Below are positions 26,816-35,523 of a stretch of DNA of 64,000 nt, piece by piece. Numbering within the stretch: the stretch's first letter is position 1; the number at the start of each line of letters is the position of its first letter. The position numbers and the translations under genes were made by a program. Origin of the DNA: Sphingobacterium sp. ML3W (GTDB lineage: Bacteria; Bacteroidota; Bacteroidia; Sphingobacteriales; Sphingobacteriaceae); the NCBI RefSeq assembly GCF_000747525.1, contig NZ_CP009278.1, positions 2,914,001 through 2,978,000 on the forward strand, read 5' to 3'. The notes below the pieces were generated by a model that was given only the letters and a program-made list of their open reading frames with translations, was not told where the DNA came from and ran no database searches.

Positions 26816-27917
26816 AACTATGTTCACTTTACTTTCCATCATCGCCACGCTGGGCCTGACCCTATACTTATTTCTACAGCAACCAAAATTCGGAAAACTT
26901 CCAGAGGGTGCAAGATTAGAAAGGATCAAAAGATCGCCTAATTACAAAAACGGGAAATTTGTCAATTTCAGTCCCACCCCACAGATCGTAGAGGGTACCA
27001 GCTATACAAGCGTACTGTACGACTACTTCTTCAAAAAAATAGACAGAAAGCACCCCAAGAAAGCTTTACCAACCGTAAAGACAGACCTCAAGCATCTGCC
27101 CATCGACCAAGATATACTGGTCTGGTTCGGGCATTCCTCTTATTTCATCCAAATAGAGGGTAAACGGATTTTGGTCGACCCTGTTTTCAGCGGTAGCGTC
27201 TCGCCTATCCCCGGTACCAACAAATCGTTCAAAGGTACCGACAGCTATACCGTAGATGATCTTCCAGAAATCGATTACCTGTTCATTACACATGACCATT
27301 ACGACCATCTGGATTATGAAACCATAATCCAGCTAAAAGGAAAAACAAATAAAGTAATCTGCGGACTTGGTGTAGGTGCACACTTGGAGTATTGGGGTTA
27401 TCTGCCCGAAAGCATTATCGAAGGAGACTGGCACGAACGTATTCCACTTGACGATGGATTCATTGTCCATACGACTCCAGCACGTCATTTCTCGGGTCGG
27501 TCATTGCAGAGCAGCAAGACCCTTTGGATGTCCTATGTGTTGCAGACCCCAACAATAAAGATTTTTATCGGAGGCGATAGTGGTTACGACAGTCATTATG
27601 CTGCGATCGGAGAGAAGTTCGGCCCTATCGATCTAGCCATCATGGACAACGGACAGTATGACAAGACCTGGCGCTACATCCACCATTTACCCGAAGATGT
27701 ACTTCAGGCTGCGCAGGATCTAAAGGCCAAACGCCTATTGCCGGTGCATCATTCAAAATTTGATATTGCTACCCATGCTTGGGATGAACCTTTAGTGCGG
27801 ATCACCGAGTTAAATAAGACCGCACATATTCCCTTGATCACTCCGATGATTGGCGAAGCAGTCCGCCTGAAAGACGATCAGCAGCAATTCAAACAATGGT
27901 GGGTAGGACAACAATAA
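26799..27917 (+). CDS. Metallo-beta-lactamase-fold hydrolase (UlaG/NAPE-PLD-like), membrane-anchored
   Basis: A 372-residue protein with an N-terminal hydrophobic anchor (FTLLSIIATLGLTLYLFL). An MBL domain follows with the zinc motif THDHYDHLD, the earlier VWFGHSSYFIQIEGKRILVDP signature of the NAPE-PLD/RomA-like group, RHFSGR, and IGGDSGYDSHY. Members hydrolyse phosphodiesters or lactones; the substrate is not known here. I chose the ATG at 26799, which overlaps the AraC gene by 17 bp; an ATG at 26820 just past the AraC stop is an alternative, and upstream in-frame starts would extend deep into the AraC gene. Confidence 0.85.
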   Translation: MSRLSKTMFTLLSIIATLGLTLYLFLQQPKFGKLPEGARLERIKRSPNYKNGKFVNFSPTPQIVEGTSYTSVLYDYFFKKIDRKHPKKALPTVKTDLKHLPIDQDILVWFGHSSYFIQIEGKRILVDPVFSGSVSPIPGTNKSFKGTDSYTVDDLPEIDYLFITHDHYDHLDYETIIQLKGKTNKVICGLGVGAHLEYWGYLPESIIEGDWHERIPLDDGFIVHTTPARHFSGRSLQSSKTLWMSYVLQTPTIKIFIGGDSGYDSHYAAIGEKFGPIDLAIMDNGQYDKTWRYIHHLPEDVLQAAQDLKAKRLLPVHHSKFDIATHAWDEPLVRITELNKTAHIPLITPMIGEAVRLKDDQQQFKQWWVGQQ

Positions 27918-27937
27918 GGCATGCTGGAGCATGCCTT
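27916..27937. terminator. Bidirectional hairpin between convergent MBL and VOC genes
   Basis: AAGGCATGC and GCATGCCTT form a 9-bp stem with TGGA loop in the 22-bp gap between two convergent stops. The T tracts are short. Confidence 0.6.
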
Positions 27938-27939
27938 AA

Positions 27940-28326
27940 TTACATATGGAATACGTTGAACCGATGCCCATCGGGATCGGCAAAGACAAAACCATAATAA
28001 CCACTTCCAAACGCCTCGGGTTGGGAAATAAGCTTCCCGCCCGCAGCTTCGACCTCTTTTGCCCACTCGTCTGCCTGTTGGGTGCTTTCCGCCGCTATCG
28101 TAAAGATGATCTCGTTCGACTTGCTGGTATCCGTCATCTCCCCTTTCATTGCCTCTTGGAGGATGTCCTTCAAGAAAAAGTGAATGACAAAATTATGCTG
28201 CCCAAACAAAAAGCTCGTCAGATCATCCGATCTGCCATTGGATTTAAAACCCAATGCGGTATAAAAATCTGTTGTCCGATCTAAATCACTAACTGCCAAA
28301 TTAGACCATATCATTTTTGGATTCAT
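27940..28326 (-). CDS. VOC/glyoxalase-fold protein
   Basis: A 128-residue protein of the vicinal-oxygen-chelate fold: MNPKMIWSNLAVSDLDRTTDFYTALGFK at the N terminus and GSGYYGFVFADPDGHRFNVFHM at the C terminus. The open frame extends 37 codons upstream, but the ATG at 28326 is preceded by a good AAGGAG ribosome site and fits the family start. The upstream extension lies in repetitive sequence. The function is unknown; the group includes PhnB-like and bleomycin-resistance-like proteins. Confidence 0.85.
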   Translation of the reverse strand: MNPKMIWSNLAVSDLDRTTDFYTALGFKSNGRSDDLTSFLFGQHNFVIHFFLKDILQEAMKGEMTDTSKSNEIIFTIAAESTQQADEWAKEVEAAGGKLISQPEAFGSGYYGFVFADPDGHRFNVFHM

Positions 28327-28360
28327 AACCCTATCTCCTTTTATTTTCCTACCTAAATTT

Positions 28361-28475
28361 AGTGAAAAAGTAACGGAGTTACGCAGTGAACGAGTAAATA
28401 GTGACGGAGTGACCATTAACGGAGTATTGAGTAACAAAGTGACTTAGTAACCAGTAACGGAGTAACCAGTAACGA
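28361..28475. repeat. Degenerate 8-bp minisatellite (AGTRACGG-type), copy A
   Basis: About a dozen imperfect tandem units of 7-8 bp beginning AGT (AGTAACGG, AGTGACGG, AGTAACC, AGTGACTT and similar). The tract lies upstream of the VOC start and downstream of the lipoprotein gene. A related tract lies on the other side of the lipoprotein gene. Confidence 0.75.
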
Positions 28476-28519
28476 ATTAATCGTGTGCCATAAGCTAGCA
28501 GGAAGCGCAAAAGGTTTTC

Positions 28520-29284
28520 CTACTTATTCCAAAAACTATCTCTATTCCCAAACTTAAGCACATTACTTCTAAAATAACCATCTGTAATCCGCAATACTTT
28601 CTTCTCACTGCTATCAAATATATTCACCTCGAATTTCCCTTCTATTCTTACAAAATCAGTTCCCTGTAGATCAATGATTTTTAAGATTTCAAAATTTGCA
28701 TCATTTTGAGCCACCTTACTAAATGTGGACTCTTGATTAAGTGTTTTCGTCGTATATGAGGTTCCTGAAAAGATAACATTATCGATTCTTACTTCAATTG
28801 CTACTCCCTCTTGTTGATTATTGCGCTGAAAATCCAAAGCATAATTATATTTACCTAAATGATAGAAACCGGTATCCTTCTTCGGCAAATACATCCAATC
28901 CTTCATTATTTCTGATTTTCTATAATTTTTTATATAGGTAAATCCAATATTGCCACCATCAACTTGCTTTTTATACATTGACGTATACTGCACAGAATCC
29001 GCAGCACCTATCCAATAGCGATTGCCTGCTGTAGAATACCATTCTGCTAAAGTATCACTCAATCTGTAATTTACTCCGCTATTTCCAAATCCTAAAGATG
29101 ATATTGCACCTTTATTATCGGTAGTATAGGGTTTTCCATCCACTTTAAACGAAACACTGTCTGGAAGGTAAACAGGCCTTGCTTCTTCAAGCTCTACCAT
29201 ATCCGTTATGATAGGTTCTGTTTCTTTACAAGAAGCCGCAAATAATAGGGCAATGAAAGTTAAAAGGATAGTATATCTTTTCAT
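28520..29284 (-). CDS. Hypothetical lipoprotein
   Basis: A 254-residue protein with a lipoprotein signal (MKRYTILLTFIALLFAASC, cysteine at about residue 19). The mature part is beta-rich and not clearly assigned. SVSFKVDGKPYTTDN near the mature N terminus resembles Bacteroidota lipoproteins of unknown function (DUF5025/DUF6252-like), but I cannot confirm a family. It is flanked on both sides by related 8-bp minisatellites, which may mean that the gene was duplicated or inserted together with this repeat. Confidence 0.65.
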   Translation of the reverse strand: MKRYTILLTFIALLFAASCKETEPIITDMVELEEARPVYLPDSVSFKVDGKPYTTDNKGAISSLGFGNSGVNYRLSDTLAEWYSTAGNRYWIGAADSVQYTSMYKKQVDGGNIGFTYIKNYRKSEIMKDWMYLPKKDTGFYHLGKYNYALDFQRNNQQEGVAIEVRIDNVIFSGTSYTTKTLNQESTFSKVAQNDANFEILKIIDLQGTDFVRIEGKFEVNIFDSSEKKVLRITDGYFRSNVLKFGNRDSFWNK

Positions 29285-29433
29285 GTATTAGATTATATTG
29301 AAAGACCAAATATAGATTTTATTTTTCCCAAAAGGGAGATATTTACCCTAAAAAAACAAAACTATCAAACCTAAATCTAACATTCTCTTTATCAAGCTGA
29401 AAAAATTATCATATTTAAAAACCCAAACAACAA

Positions 29434-29501
29434 GCAGTGAAAGAGTAACGGAGTGACTTAGTAACGAGTAACGGAGTAACGGAGTCAACCAGTGACGCAG
29501 G
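29434..29501. repeat. Degenerate 8-bp minisatellite (AGTRACGG-type), copy B
   Basis: About eight units: AGTGAAAG, AGTAACGG, AGTGACTT, AGTAACG, AGTAACGG, AGTAACGG, AGTCAACC, AGTGACGC. The same unit and orientation occur as in the tract at 28361-28475. It lies in the 480-bp gap between the lipoprotein and GH110 genes. Confidence 0.78.
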
Positions 29502-29767
29502 AACACCCTTCCTACAACAACCGATTGCATGTAGCCAAGAACCACAATTCTACCTTAGCACACGTAAAAAGCCACATTTCAAACCATCAAATCTTTTCCC
29601 GACGTAAGTATTAATCTGATTACAAACGGCAAATAAACCGCATATTTAGTTGCCATTTTTATGATAATCTGATCTATTAGGTTATGTTTGTATCGCTATA
29701 TCGCGACATAAAAACTCGAATATAACAACCCTAAACAATTAAAAAACCGAACTTACTAATTATTAAA

Positions 29768-31606
29768 ATGAAACATTGGTTCACTAAAAACATGTCGGTC
29801 GCTATGCTCGCTTTCATCAGCTTTCAGGCACAGGCAGGCTCAACACCTAAAGTCTACGACTTGTCCAAGTATGGCATTGTGCCAAACACCGGACAGAACA
29901 GTAGTGCCACCATCCAACAAGCCATTCAAAAAGTAGTTACCGAAGCTGGGAAAACCAATCCTATCGTAATCAAGTTCAAAAAAGGACGCTACGATTTCCA
30001 TGCTGAAGGTGCACAGAAAAAAGTATATTACATCTCAAATCACGATCAGGACAATCCGAAAACTGTCGGCTTGGCATTGGAGCATATGGACAATGTGACC
30101 ATCGATGGTCAAGGGTCCGATTTCATCTTCCATGGCCGCATGTTGCCGATCTCGCTGATCGAAAATCAAAATGTGAGCCTTAAAAATATCCATATCGACT
30201 TCGAGCAACCACAGATCTGCCAGGTCAAAATCTTGGAAAACGATGTTGCAGCAGGTGTGATCACCTACCAAACTGCACCTTGGGTAACGTATGCCATTAA
30301 AGACAGTACGTTTTACAATACGGGCGAAGGCTGGGAAATGAAACCTACATCTGGCATCGCCTTTGAAGAAAAAACCAAGCATATCGTTTATAATACCAGC
30401 GATATCGCCGTGGGTACATCACGTGTTATCGAAGTATCCAAAGGCATCATCAAAGCTCCTTGGAAAAACGAGAAACTGATCCCTGGTGCTGTCGTAGCGA
30501 TGCGAAGCTGGCATAGACCCAATCCTGGTATTTTTGTGCATAAAGGCAAAAACACACGATTGGAAAACATCAGCGTTCATTACTCTGAAGGAATGGGCCT
30601 ATTGGCACAGTTGACAGAAGATATCTACTTAGAGAAATTCAATGTATCGATGCGTGGAAAGAACGACCCGCGTTATTTCACGGCACAGGCCGATGCTACC
30701 CACTTCTCGGGCTGTAAAGGTGTCATCGTATCCAACAACGGATTATACGAAAACATGATGGACGATGCCATCAACATCCATGGTACGTACTTAAAGATCA
30801 TCAAAAAAATAGATGACCATACCCTCCTTGCCCGCTACATGCAAGAGCAATCCTTTGGTTTTGACTGGGGATATGTGGGCGATTCGGTACAGTTCATCCA
30901 ATCGAAAACAATGGAACTTTGGGACAATAAGAACAGTATCCAAGCCATCAAAGTGATCCGTGAAAAAGAAAGCGATCCGATCATGGACTTCGAAATCAAG
31001 TTCAGCAAAGCTTTAGATGCTTATATCGACCCTACTCAATTGGATATCGGTATCGAAAACCTAACGTGGACACCAGCAGTAGAGTTCAAAGGCAATACCG
31101 TGCGTAACAATAGAGCACGTGGCGCCCTGTTCAGCACACCACAAAAAACAGTAGTGGAGAACAATCTATTTGATCATACTTCAGGAACAGCGATCCTATT
31201 ATGTGGCGATAGCAATGGTTGGTATGAGACGGGTTCTTGCCGTGACATCACGATCAAGAACAACAAGTTCATCAATGCTCTGACCAATATGTTCCAATTC
31301 ACCAATGCCGTGATCTCGATCTATCCAGAGATTCCCGACCTGAAGAACCAGAAAAAATATTTCCATAGCGGTATCAAGATCGAAAACAACTATTTTGAGA
31401 CTTTCGATAAACCGATCCTATATGCCAAATCGGTAGATGGTATCACCTTCCGCAACAATAAAATCAAAACGAATACAGAATATCCTGCATTCCACTGGAA
31501 TAAAAATGCGATCTTATTTGAGCGCGTGGTCAATACAGACATCGAGAACAATACCATCGATGGCAAGCCACTTGAGCAGGCATTCCATGCTGAAATTAAA
31601 AAATAA
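29768..31606 (+). CDS. Exported GH110-type alpha-1,3-galactosidase (parallel beta-helix)
   Basis: A 612-residue protein with a signal peptide (MSVAMLAFISFQAQAG region) and a right-handed parallel beta-helix repeat pattern (short NNxF / ENNxI turns). GH110-like signatures are YDLSKYGIVPNTGQNSSATIQQAI, FHGRMLPISLIEN, RYFTAQADATHFSGCKG and LYENMMDDAINIHGTYLK, with clustered aspartates. GH110 enzymes of Bacteroidota remove terminal alpha-1,3-galactose, for example from blood-group B or linear Gal-alpha-1,3-Gal. No SusC/D pair is adjacent. A TATGTTTG -7-like element lies about 80 bp upstream. Confidence 0.8.
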   Translation: MKHWFTKNMSVAMLAFISFQAQAGSTPKVYDLSKYGIVPNTGQNSSATIQQAIQKVVTEAGKTNPIVIKFKKGRYDFHAEGAQKKVYYISNHDQDNPKTVGLALEHMDNVTIDGQGSDFIFHGRMLPISLIENQNVSLKNIHIDFEQPQICQVKILENDVAAGVITYQTAPWVTYAIKDSTFYNTGEGWEMKPTSGIAFEEKTKHIVYNTSDIAVGTSRVIEVSKGIIKAPWKNEKLIPGAVVAMRSWHRPNPGIFVHKGKNTRLENISVHYSEGMGLLAQLTEDIYLEKFNVSMRGKNDPRYFTAQADATHFSGCKGVIVSNNGLYENMMDDAINIHGTYLKIIKKIDDHTLLARYMQEQSFGFDWGYVGDSVQFIQSKTMELWDNKNSIQAIKVIREKESDPIMDFEIKFSKALDAYIDPTQLDIGIENLTWTPAVEFKGNTVRNNRARGALFSTPQKTVVENNLFDHTSGTAILLCGDSNGWYETGSCRDITIKNNKFINALTNMFQFTNAVISIYPEIPDLKNQKKYFHSGIKIENNYFETFDKPILYAKSVDGITFRNNKIKTNTEYPAFHWNKNAILFERVVNTDIENNTIDGKPLEQAFHAEIKK

Positions 31607-31634
31607 TACGCATTCCTAATAGCTTTATGCCAAA

Positions 31635-31674
31635 GGAAGGGCCAATGTCAACAAGACGTTGGCCCTTTCCTTTT
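31635..31674 (+). terminator. Terminator after the GH110 gene
   Basis: GGAAGGGCCAATGTC pairs with GACGTTGGCCCTTTCC (one bulge, one G-T pair), followed by TTTTC. Confidence 0.82.
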
Positions 31675-31782
31675 CACCAAACTTGCCATTTCTATCTTAC
31701 ACAGCCTTATAAAGATAGACCAATGCTTTCCTACGATAGAAAATAGTCTATTTAATCAACAAATTCATGTAAAGCACGCTAC

Positions 31783-32478
31783 TTACGGCTGCACAAATTG
31801 CTTAACAATAGCTACTGCCTTCATCATTTCTTCTTCTTTAAACCGAAAAGCCGGACCAGAAACACCGATAACAGCTACGATTCTTTTATTTTCAAACACG
31901 GGAACAGCGATACAATTCAGCTCTTTTTCTAGACGTTCATAATCCTCTGCATAACCATTTTGAACAACCTTATCTAGCTTTTCAGCTAGTTGTTTTGACT
32001 CTTCCTCATTCAATGAACGCATAATAGAATCCCTTAAATGCTCAGAATAAGCCATAAATACATTGCCAATGGCAGAATTCAGGAGGACAAATTCTTTACC
32101 CAGTTCCAAACTGATTCGAACTCTTCGCTCAGGATCACATTTAAATTCATGACGTATGTAAGTCCCCATTTGAATGGACAAGTACGATGTTTCTTGCGTA
32201 AGCGCCGTTATCTGTTGTAGGATAGGTCTATAATATTGTTTCAACACATGTATGGATGCCTTAGGTGGTATCAACATGTACATCTTATCGGTGAGTTGGT
32301 ATCGTGGTGTTAATTCATCCTGTTCGACATAGCCCAATTCAAGCAGTGACTTGATCAAATTATGGGCAGTCGATTTTTCTACCTGTAAATAATCCGCGAC
32401 ATCTTGCAACCTGACCATATTGCCGTTTTGCGCAATATAAAGGAGAATCTCCATTGTCCTTTTTACCGACTGTACCAT
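31783..32478 (-). CDS. IclR-family regulator
   Basis: A 231-residue regulator with an N-terminal winged HTH (MVQSVKRTMEILLYIA, VRLQDVADYLQVEKSTAHNLIKSLLELGYVEQ) and a C-terminal effector domain (about 75-225; LNSAIGNVFMAYS, CIAVPVFENKRIVAVIGVSGPAFRF). I chose the ATG at 32478; an in-frame ATG at 32499 adds seven residues, but a 17-bp palindrome that looks like an operator covers that extension. It is divergent from a FabG-like SDR gene, its likely target. Confidence 0.88.
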   Translation of the reverse strand: MVQSVKRTMEILLYIAQNGNMVRLQDVADYLQVEKSTAHNLIKSLLELGYVEQDELTPRYQLTDKMYMLIPPKASIHVLKQYYRPILQQITALTQETSYLSIQMGTYIRHEFKCDPERRVRISLELGKEFVLLNSAIGNVFMAYSEHLRDSIMRSLNEEESKQLAEKLDKVVQNGYAEDYERLEKELNCIAVPVFENKRIVAVIGVSGPAFRFKEEEMMKAVAIVKQFVQP

Positions 32479-32480
32479 AA

Positions 32481-32497
32481 GTTCATTAATATTGAAC
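32481..32497. promoter_or_regulatory. Putative IclR operator
   Basis: GTTCATTAATATTGAAC is an inverted repeat (GTTCA-N7-TGAAC, one internal mismatch) directly upstream of the IclR start in the divergent region. A partial second site (GTTCAATTTTGAGT) lies at 32543-32556. Confidence 0.5.
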
Positions 32498-32589
32498 AAA
32501 TATACATTAAACCCGAAACTTCTTGCTCATCCACCCAAATATGTTCAATTTTGAGTAATCATTAGTAGAAAACATAAAAAAAATATACC

Positions 32590-33312
32590 ATGCAATCATT
32601 AAAAGGCAAAACAGCCATCATAACCGGAGCAGGAAAAGGACTTGGCAAAGCTATAGCTTTAGCGCTAGCGGTTGAAGGTGTCAATTTAGGATTGATCAGC
32701 AGAACAGCAGCAGATCTTGAGCAGTTAACCACAGCATTAAAACAAGTAAATCCAGATATCACAGTTTCCTATGTAGCAGCTAATGTAGGAAGTTATTCAG
32801 AAGTGAAGGAAGCAGTAGCAACTATTTCAGCATCCTTGAAAACAGTAGATATCTTAATCAATAGTGCAGGAATACTTAAAATGGGTGGCCTATTAGAATT
32901 ACCTATTGAGGAATGGGAACAGGTCTTTCAAATTAATGTGTTAGGTACCTATTATATGCTTCATGAAGTTTTACCATTAATCACACAACAAGGAAAAGGT
33001 GATATCATCAATATTGCATCAACAGCTGCTGCAAAAGGTGCTGCGAAAATGAGTGCATACGGTGCATCAAAAGCTGCTGTCGTCAACCTGACAGAATCTT
33101 TAATGCAGGAAGTTAGAAAATCCAACATTAGAGTAACCACGGTCAACCCAAGTACGATCGCTACGGATATGACTTTAACTGCTGGATTTACCGATGGAAA
33201 TGAAGAAAAAGTACTTCAACCAGAAGACTTAGCCTATTTGGTGGTCAACAATTTAAAATTACCGCAACGTGCCTTTGTAAAAGAACTTGCACTTTGGTCT
33301 ACAAATCCATAA
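32590..33312 (+). CDS. FabG-like short-chain dehydrogenase/reductase
   Basis: A 240-residue classical SDR with the NAD(P)-binding TGAGKGLGKAIALAL motif (residues 12-26), NSAGI, catalytic serine in NIASTAAAKG, and YGASKAAV (Tyr-x-x-x-Lys). It resembles 3-oxoacyl-ACP reductases but stands outside any fatty-acid operon, so the substrate is open. It is divergent from an IclR regulator. Confidence 0.88.
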   Translation: MQSLKGKTAIITGAGKGLGKAIALALAVEGVNLGLISRTAADLEQLTTALKQVNPDITVSYVAANVGSYSEVKEAVATISASLKTVDILINSAGILKMGGLLELPIEEWEQVFQINVLGTYYMLHEVLPLITQQGKGDIINIASTAAAKGAAKMSAYGASKAAVVNLTESLMQEVRKSNIRVTTVNPSTIATDMTLTAGFTDGNEEKVLQPEDLAYLVVNNLKLPQRAFVKELALWSTNP

Positions 33313-33332
33313 TCCATCAACCCAAGCATCCA

Positions 33333-33370
33333 AAAAAAGCCACTTTACGCTTATGTACAGTGGCTTTTTT
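33333..33370 (+). terminator. Terminator after the SDR gene
   Basis: AAAAAAGCCACT and AGTGGCTTTTTT form a perfect 12-bp stem with a 14-nt loop, 20 bp after the stop. Confidence 0.88.
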
Positions 33371-33546
33371 AGATTTAGACGCATACAATATCTTAATCAA
33401 CCCGCGATTAGAGAAAGTAAAAACCTGCTAATTGACCCACCACAGAAGATAAACCACGATTTGTCCTGTAACTACCCCGATTCCCTATCATGAATCCAAA
33501 ACATTTTCCTTTCCTTTGTAGTAGACTTACAAATCGCTAACCGGTA

Positions 33547-34404
33547 ATGAAGAAAACAAGCCATATACCGATTCACAGCCTTGAACAGCGCGGAAAATCC
33601 AGTTTTGGAATCAGTAAAATAGAAAAGGGAAGAACAACTTTCAACACCTACCCACCGGAAGTTGAACATCGTGATGACTATTATGTATTTCTTTATCAGG
33701 AATCTGGAAACAGCAAAATAACAGTAGATTTTCAGGACATTACTTTATCGGGAAACACCGTTTTCTGTATACAACCCGGACAGGTTCATTTTGGTGCTAT
33801 CGGACAGGATACATCCGGCTGGGCGATTTCAGTAGATCCAGAATGGGTGCCTGCAGAATTTCGTCTTTTCCTAATGGAAACCCATATTGCCGCTCGTCCC
33901 GTCCAGGCAGACGATCAGGAACTGATATTCCGAAATGCGCTTCATTTACTGCTGGATCTTGAAAAACAGCGCGCGCTATATCCAGAACAAGTACTCAAAT
34001 CAATGGTCGATGTATGCTTACACCTATTTATACCGTTTTTTAAGCAATCTTCGGGCGAAGATGTCAAACAAAACCTACGTCCAGAATTGATTACCCGGCA
34101 ATTCAGAAGCTTATTGTTGACCAATTTCAGAATTCTAAAAAGCCCATCAGCCTATGCAACATCGCTAAATATAACACCGGCCTATCTCAATGAGGTCGTA
34201 AAAGATACAACAGGATACCCTGTAAGTTATTGGATCCATCAAGAGATCATTCTTGAAGCTAAAAGATCCTTATTTTACACCACTAATTCAGTCAAAGAAA
34301 TTGCCTTTTCATTGGGGTATTCAGACCCAGCCTATTTTATTCGCCTATTTAAAAAAACAGTGGGCATCTCTCCATTACAGTTCCGCAACAAATACCCTAA
34401 ATAG
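33547..34404 (+). CDS. AraC-family regulator with N-terminal cupin
   Basis: A 285-residue regulator. The N-terminal cupin sensor (YYVFLYQESGNSKITVDFQDITLSGNTVFCIQPGQVHF) is followed by a C-terminal AraC HTH pair (SPSAYATSLNITPAYLNEVVKDTTGYPVSYWIHQEI and SVKEIAFSLGYSDPAYFIRLFKKTVGISPLQFR). It is followed on the same strand by a siderophore-interacting flavoprotein gene, its probable target. Confidence 0.9.
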   Translation: MKKTSHIPIHSLEQRGKSSFGISKIEKGRTTFNTYPPEVEHRDDYYVFLYQESGNSKITVDFQDITLSGNTVFCIQPGQVHFGAIGQDTSGWAISVDPEWVPAEFRLFLMETHIAARPVQADDQELIFRNALHLLLDLEKQRALYPEQVLKSMVDVCLHLFIPFFKQSSGEDVKQNLRPELITRQFRSLLLTNFRILKSPSAYATSLNITPAYLNEVVKDTTGYPVSYWIHQEIILEAKRSLFYTTNSVKEIAFSLGYSDPAYFIRLFKKTVGISPLQFRNKYPK

Positions 34405-34481
34405 TCCTACCCTTACCTTCCTTCCGTCATTGTTTATACTGCAATCTTCAAGTTTCTTTGTAGCAGCAAAAAGATATAAAA

Positions 34482-34583
34482 ATGGAAGCACTATTGAAGA
34501 CCAAAAGTACACGCAGCAATACCCGAAAAAATGAATTGCTCCAAGCCCAAATCGACCGATTGAAAGCAACCCCTCAAATTTAA
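34482..34583 (+). CDS. Possible 33-residue small protein
   Basis: A short ORF starting MEALLKTKSTRSNTRK and ending TPQI. It is basic, and its stop lies 17 bp before the siderophore-interacting protein gene. The length is too short to judge, and no family was recognised. It may be a leader peptide or a chance ORF. Confidence 0.3.
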   Translation: MEALLKTKSTRSNTRKNELLQAQIDRLKATPQI

Positions 34584-34600
34584 ACAGAAATAAGAAAGAT

Positions 34601-35329
34601 ATGCCTCATATACCCAAATGGATGGCCGACGCGATCGAAAATCTATTGCCCTCCAAATTTTTTGATACCCTGGTCGTAAACACAACATATGTCAATCCAG
34701 AGATCTTAAAAATAACATTCTCTGCCGACCTTCTTCCTATCGCATTCCAACCCGGTTGGGCTATCGTATTGCGAACAGGTGTCAATGATTTGCGCCATTA
34801 CACGATATCCGCATTCGATCAAGAAACCGGGCTTTTTGACATCGTTTTCCATATGCATGGAAATGGACCATCAAGCACTTTCGTATCCCAGCTTACCGTT
34901 GGCGAAAAACTGAAAATGGCCATTCCCACTGGCCGCAAAATGTTTGTTCCGGAAAGCGACCATCATTTCTTTTTTGGAGATGAAACAAGCCTTAGTTTTA
35001 TCTTAATCATGATAGCCGAAATATCGAAAAGAGGAGGCACTTATCAAGGAGTGGTAGAACTACGAGAACAAAACAGAACGGTAGCAGAGCAGCTCCATCT
35101 GACGGCAAAAACCGTACTACGCACAGCGGACAGTCCCGGAATGCATGCCATCAGTTATTTAAAAGAATTAGCGAGTAGATCCGATTTTCCACTTGAAAAA
35201 TACGTGTTCTATCTCACCGGCAACGTATCCTCAGTCCAAGCATTTCGAAAAGAATTAAAAAAAATCGGCGTGCATTCAAAAAATATCAAGTTCCAAGGCT
35301 ATTGGGTCGAAGGCAGTATTGGCTTGTAA
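34601..35329 (+). CDS. Siderophore-interacting protein family flavoreductase
   Basis: A 242-residue protein with a FAD-binding ferredoxin-reductase-like barrel (RHYTISAFDQETGLFDIVFHMHGNGPSSTF), the IPTGRKMF linker, a NAD(P)-binding-like half (HHFFFGDETSLSF), and the C-terminal FQGYWVEG typical of SIP/ViuB-like proteins. Such enzymes reduce ferric siderophores in the cytoplasm to release iron. It lies downstream of an AraC gene; no transporter is near. Confidence 0.85.
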   Translation: MPHIPKWMADAIENLLPSKFFDTLVVNTTYVNPEILKITFSADLLPIAFQPGWAIVLRTGVNDLRHYTISAFDQETGLFDIVFHMHGNGPSSTFVSQLTVGEKLKMAIPTGRKMFVPESDHHFFFGDETSLSFILIMIAEISKRGGTYQGVVELREQNRTVAEQLHLTAKTVLRTADSPGMHAISYLKELASRSDFPLEKYVFYLTGNVSSVQAFRKELKKIGVHSKNIKFQGYWVEGSIGL

Positions 35330-35420
35330 AAATAATTGAACGAATGTGCAAAATAAATTAAAACCAATATTGCAAACCATTGTTTAACTATTGTCACTAT
35401 GAAATAACTAAAGTACGATA

Positions 35421-35464
35421 TTGATCTAGGTCAATAATTATTACTTCGCAATACATTAATTTTG
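35421..35464 (+). promoter_or_regulatory. YceI promoter with Fnr-type box
   Basis: TTGATCTAGGTCAA (35421-35434) is centred 29.5 bp upstream of the -7 element TAATTTTG (35457-35464). Both the sequence and the spacing match the first box of the PRISE promoter at 24557-24623, pointing to the same Crp/Fnr-family activator. Confidence 0.75.
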
Positions 35465-35523
35465 TAGTATATTATAAAACAAGAATATATCAATATTTAT
35501 AAACATATAAAAACATTAAAATT

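Noticed and set aside
30078..30110. Palindromic GACCATCGATGGTC in the GH110 gene
   Set aside because: Lies within coding sequence for a regular beta-helix turn; no regulatory context.
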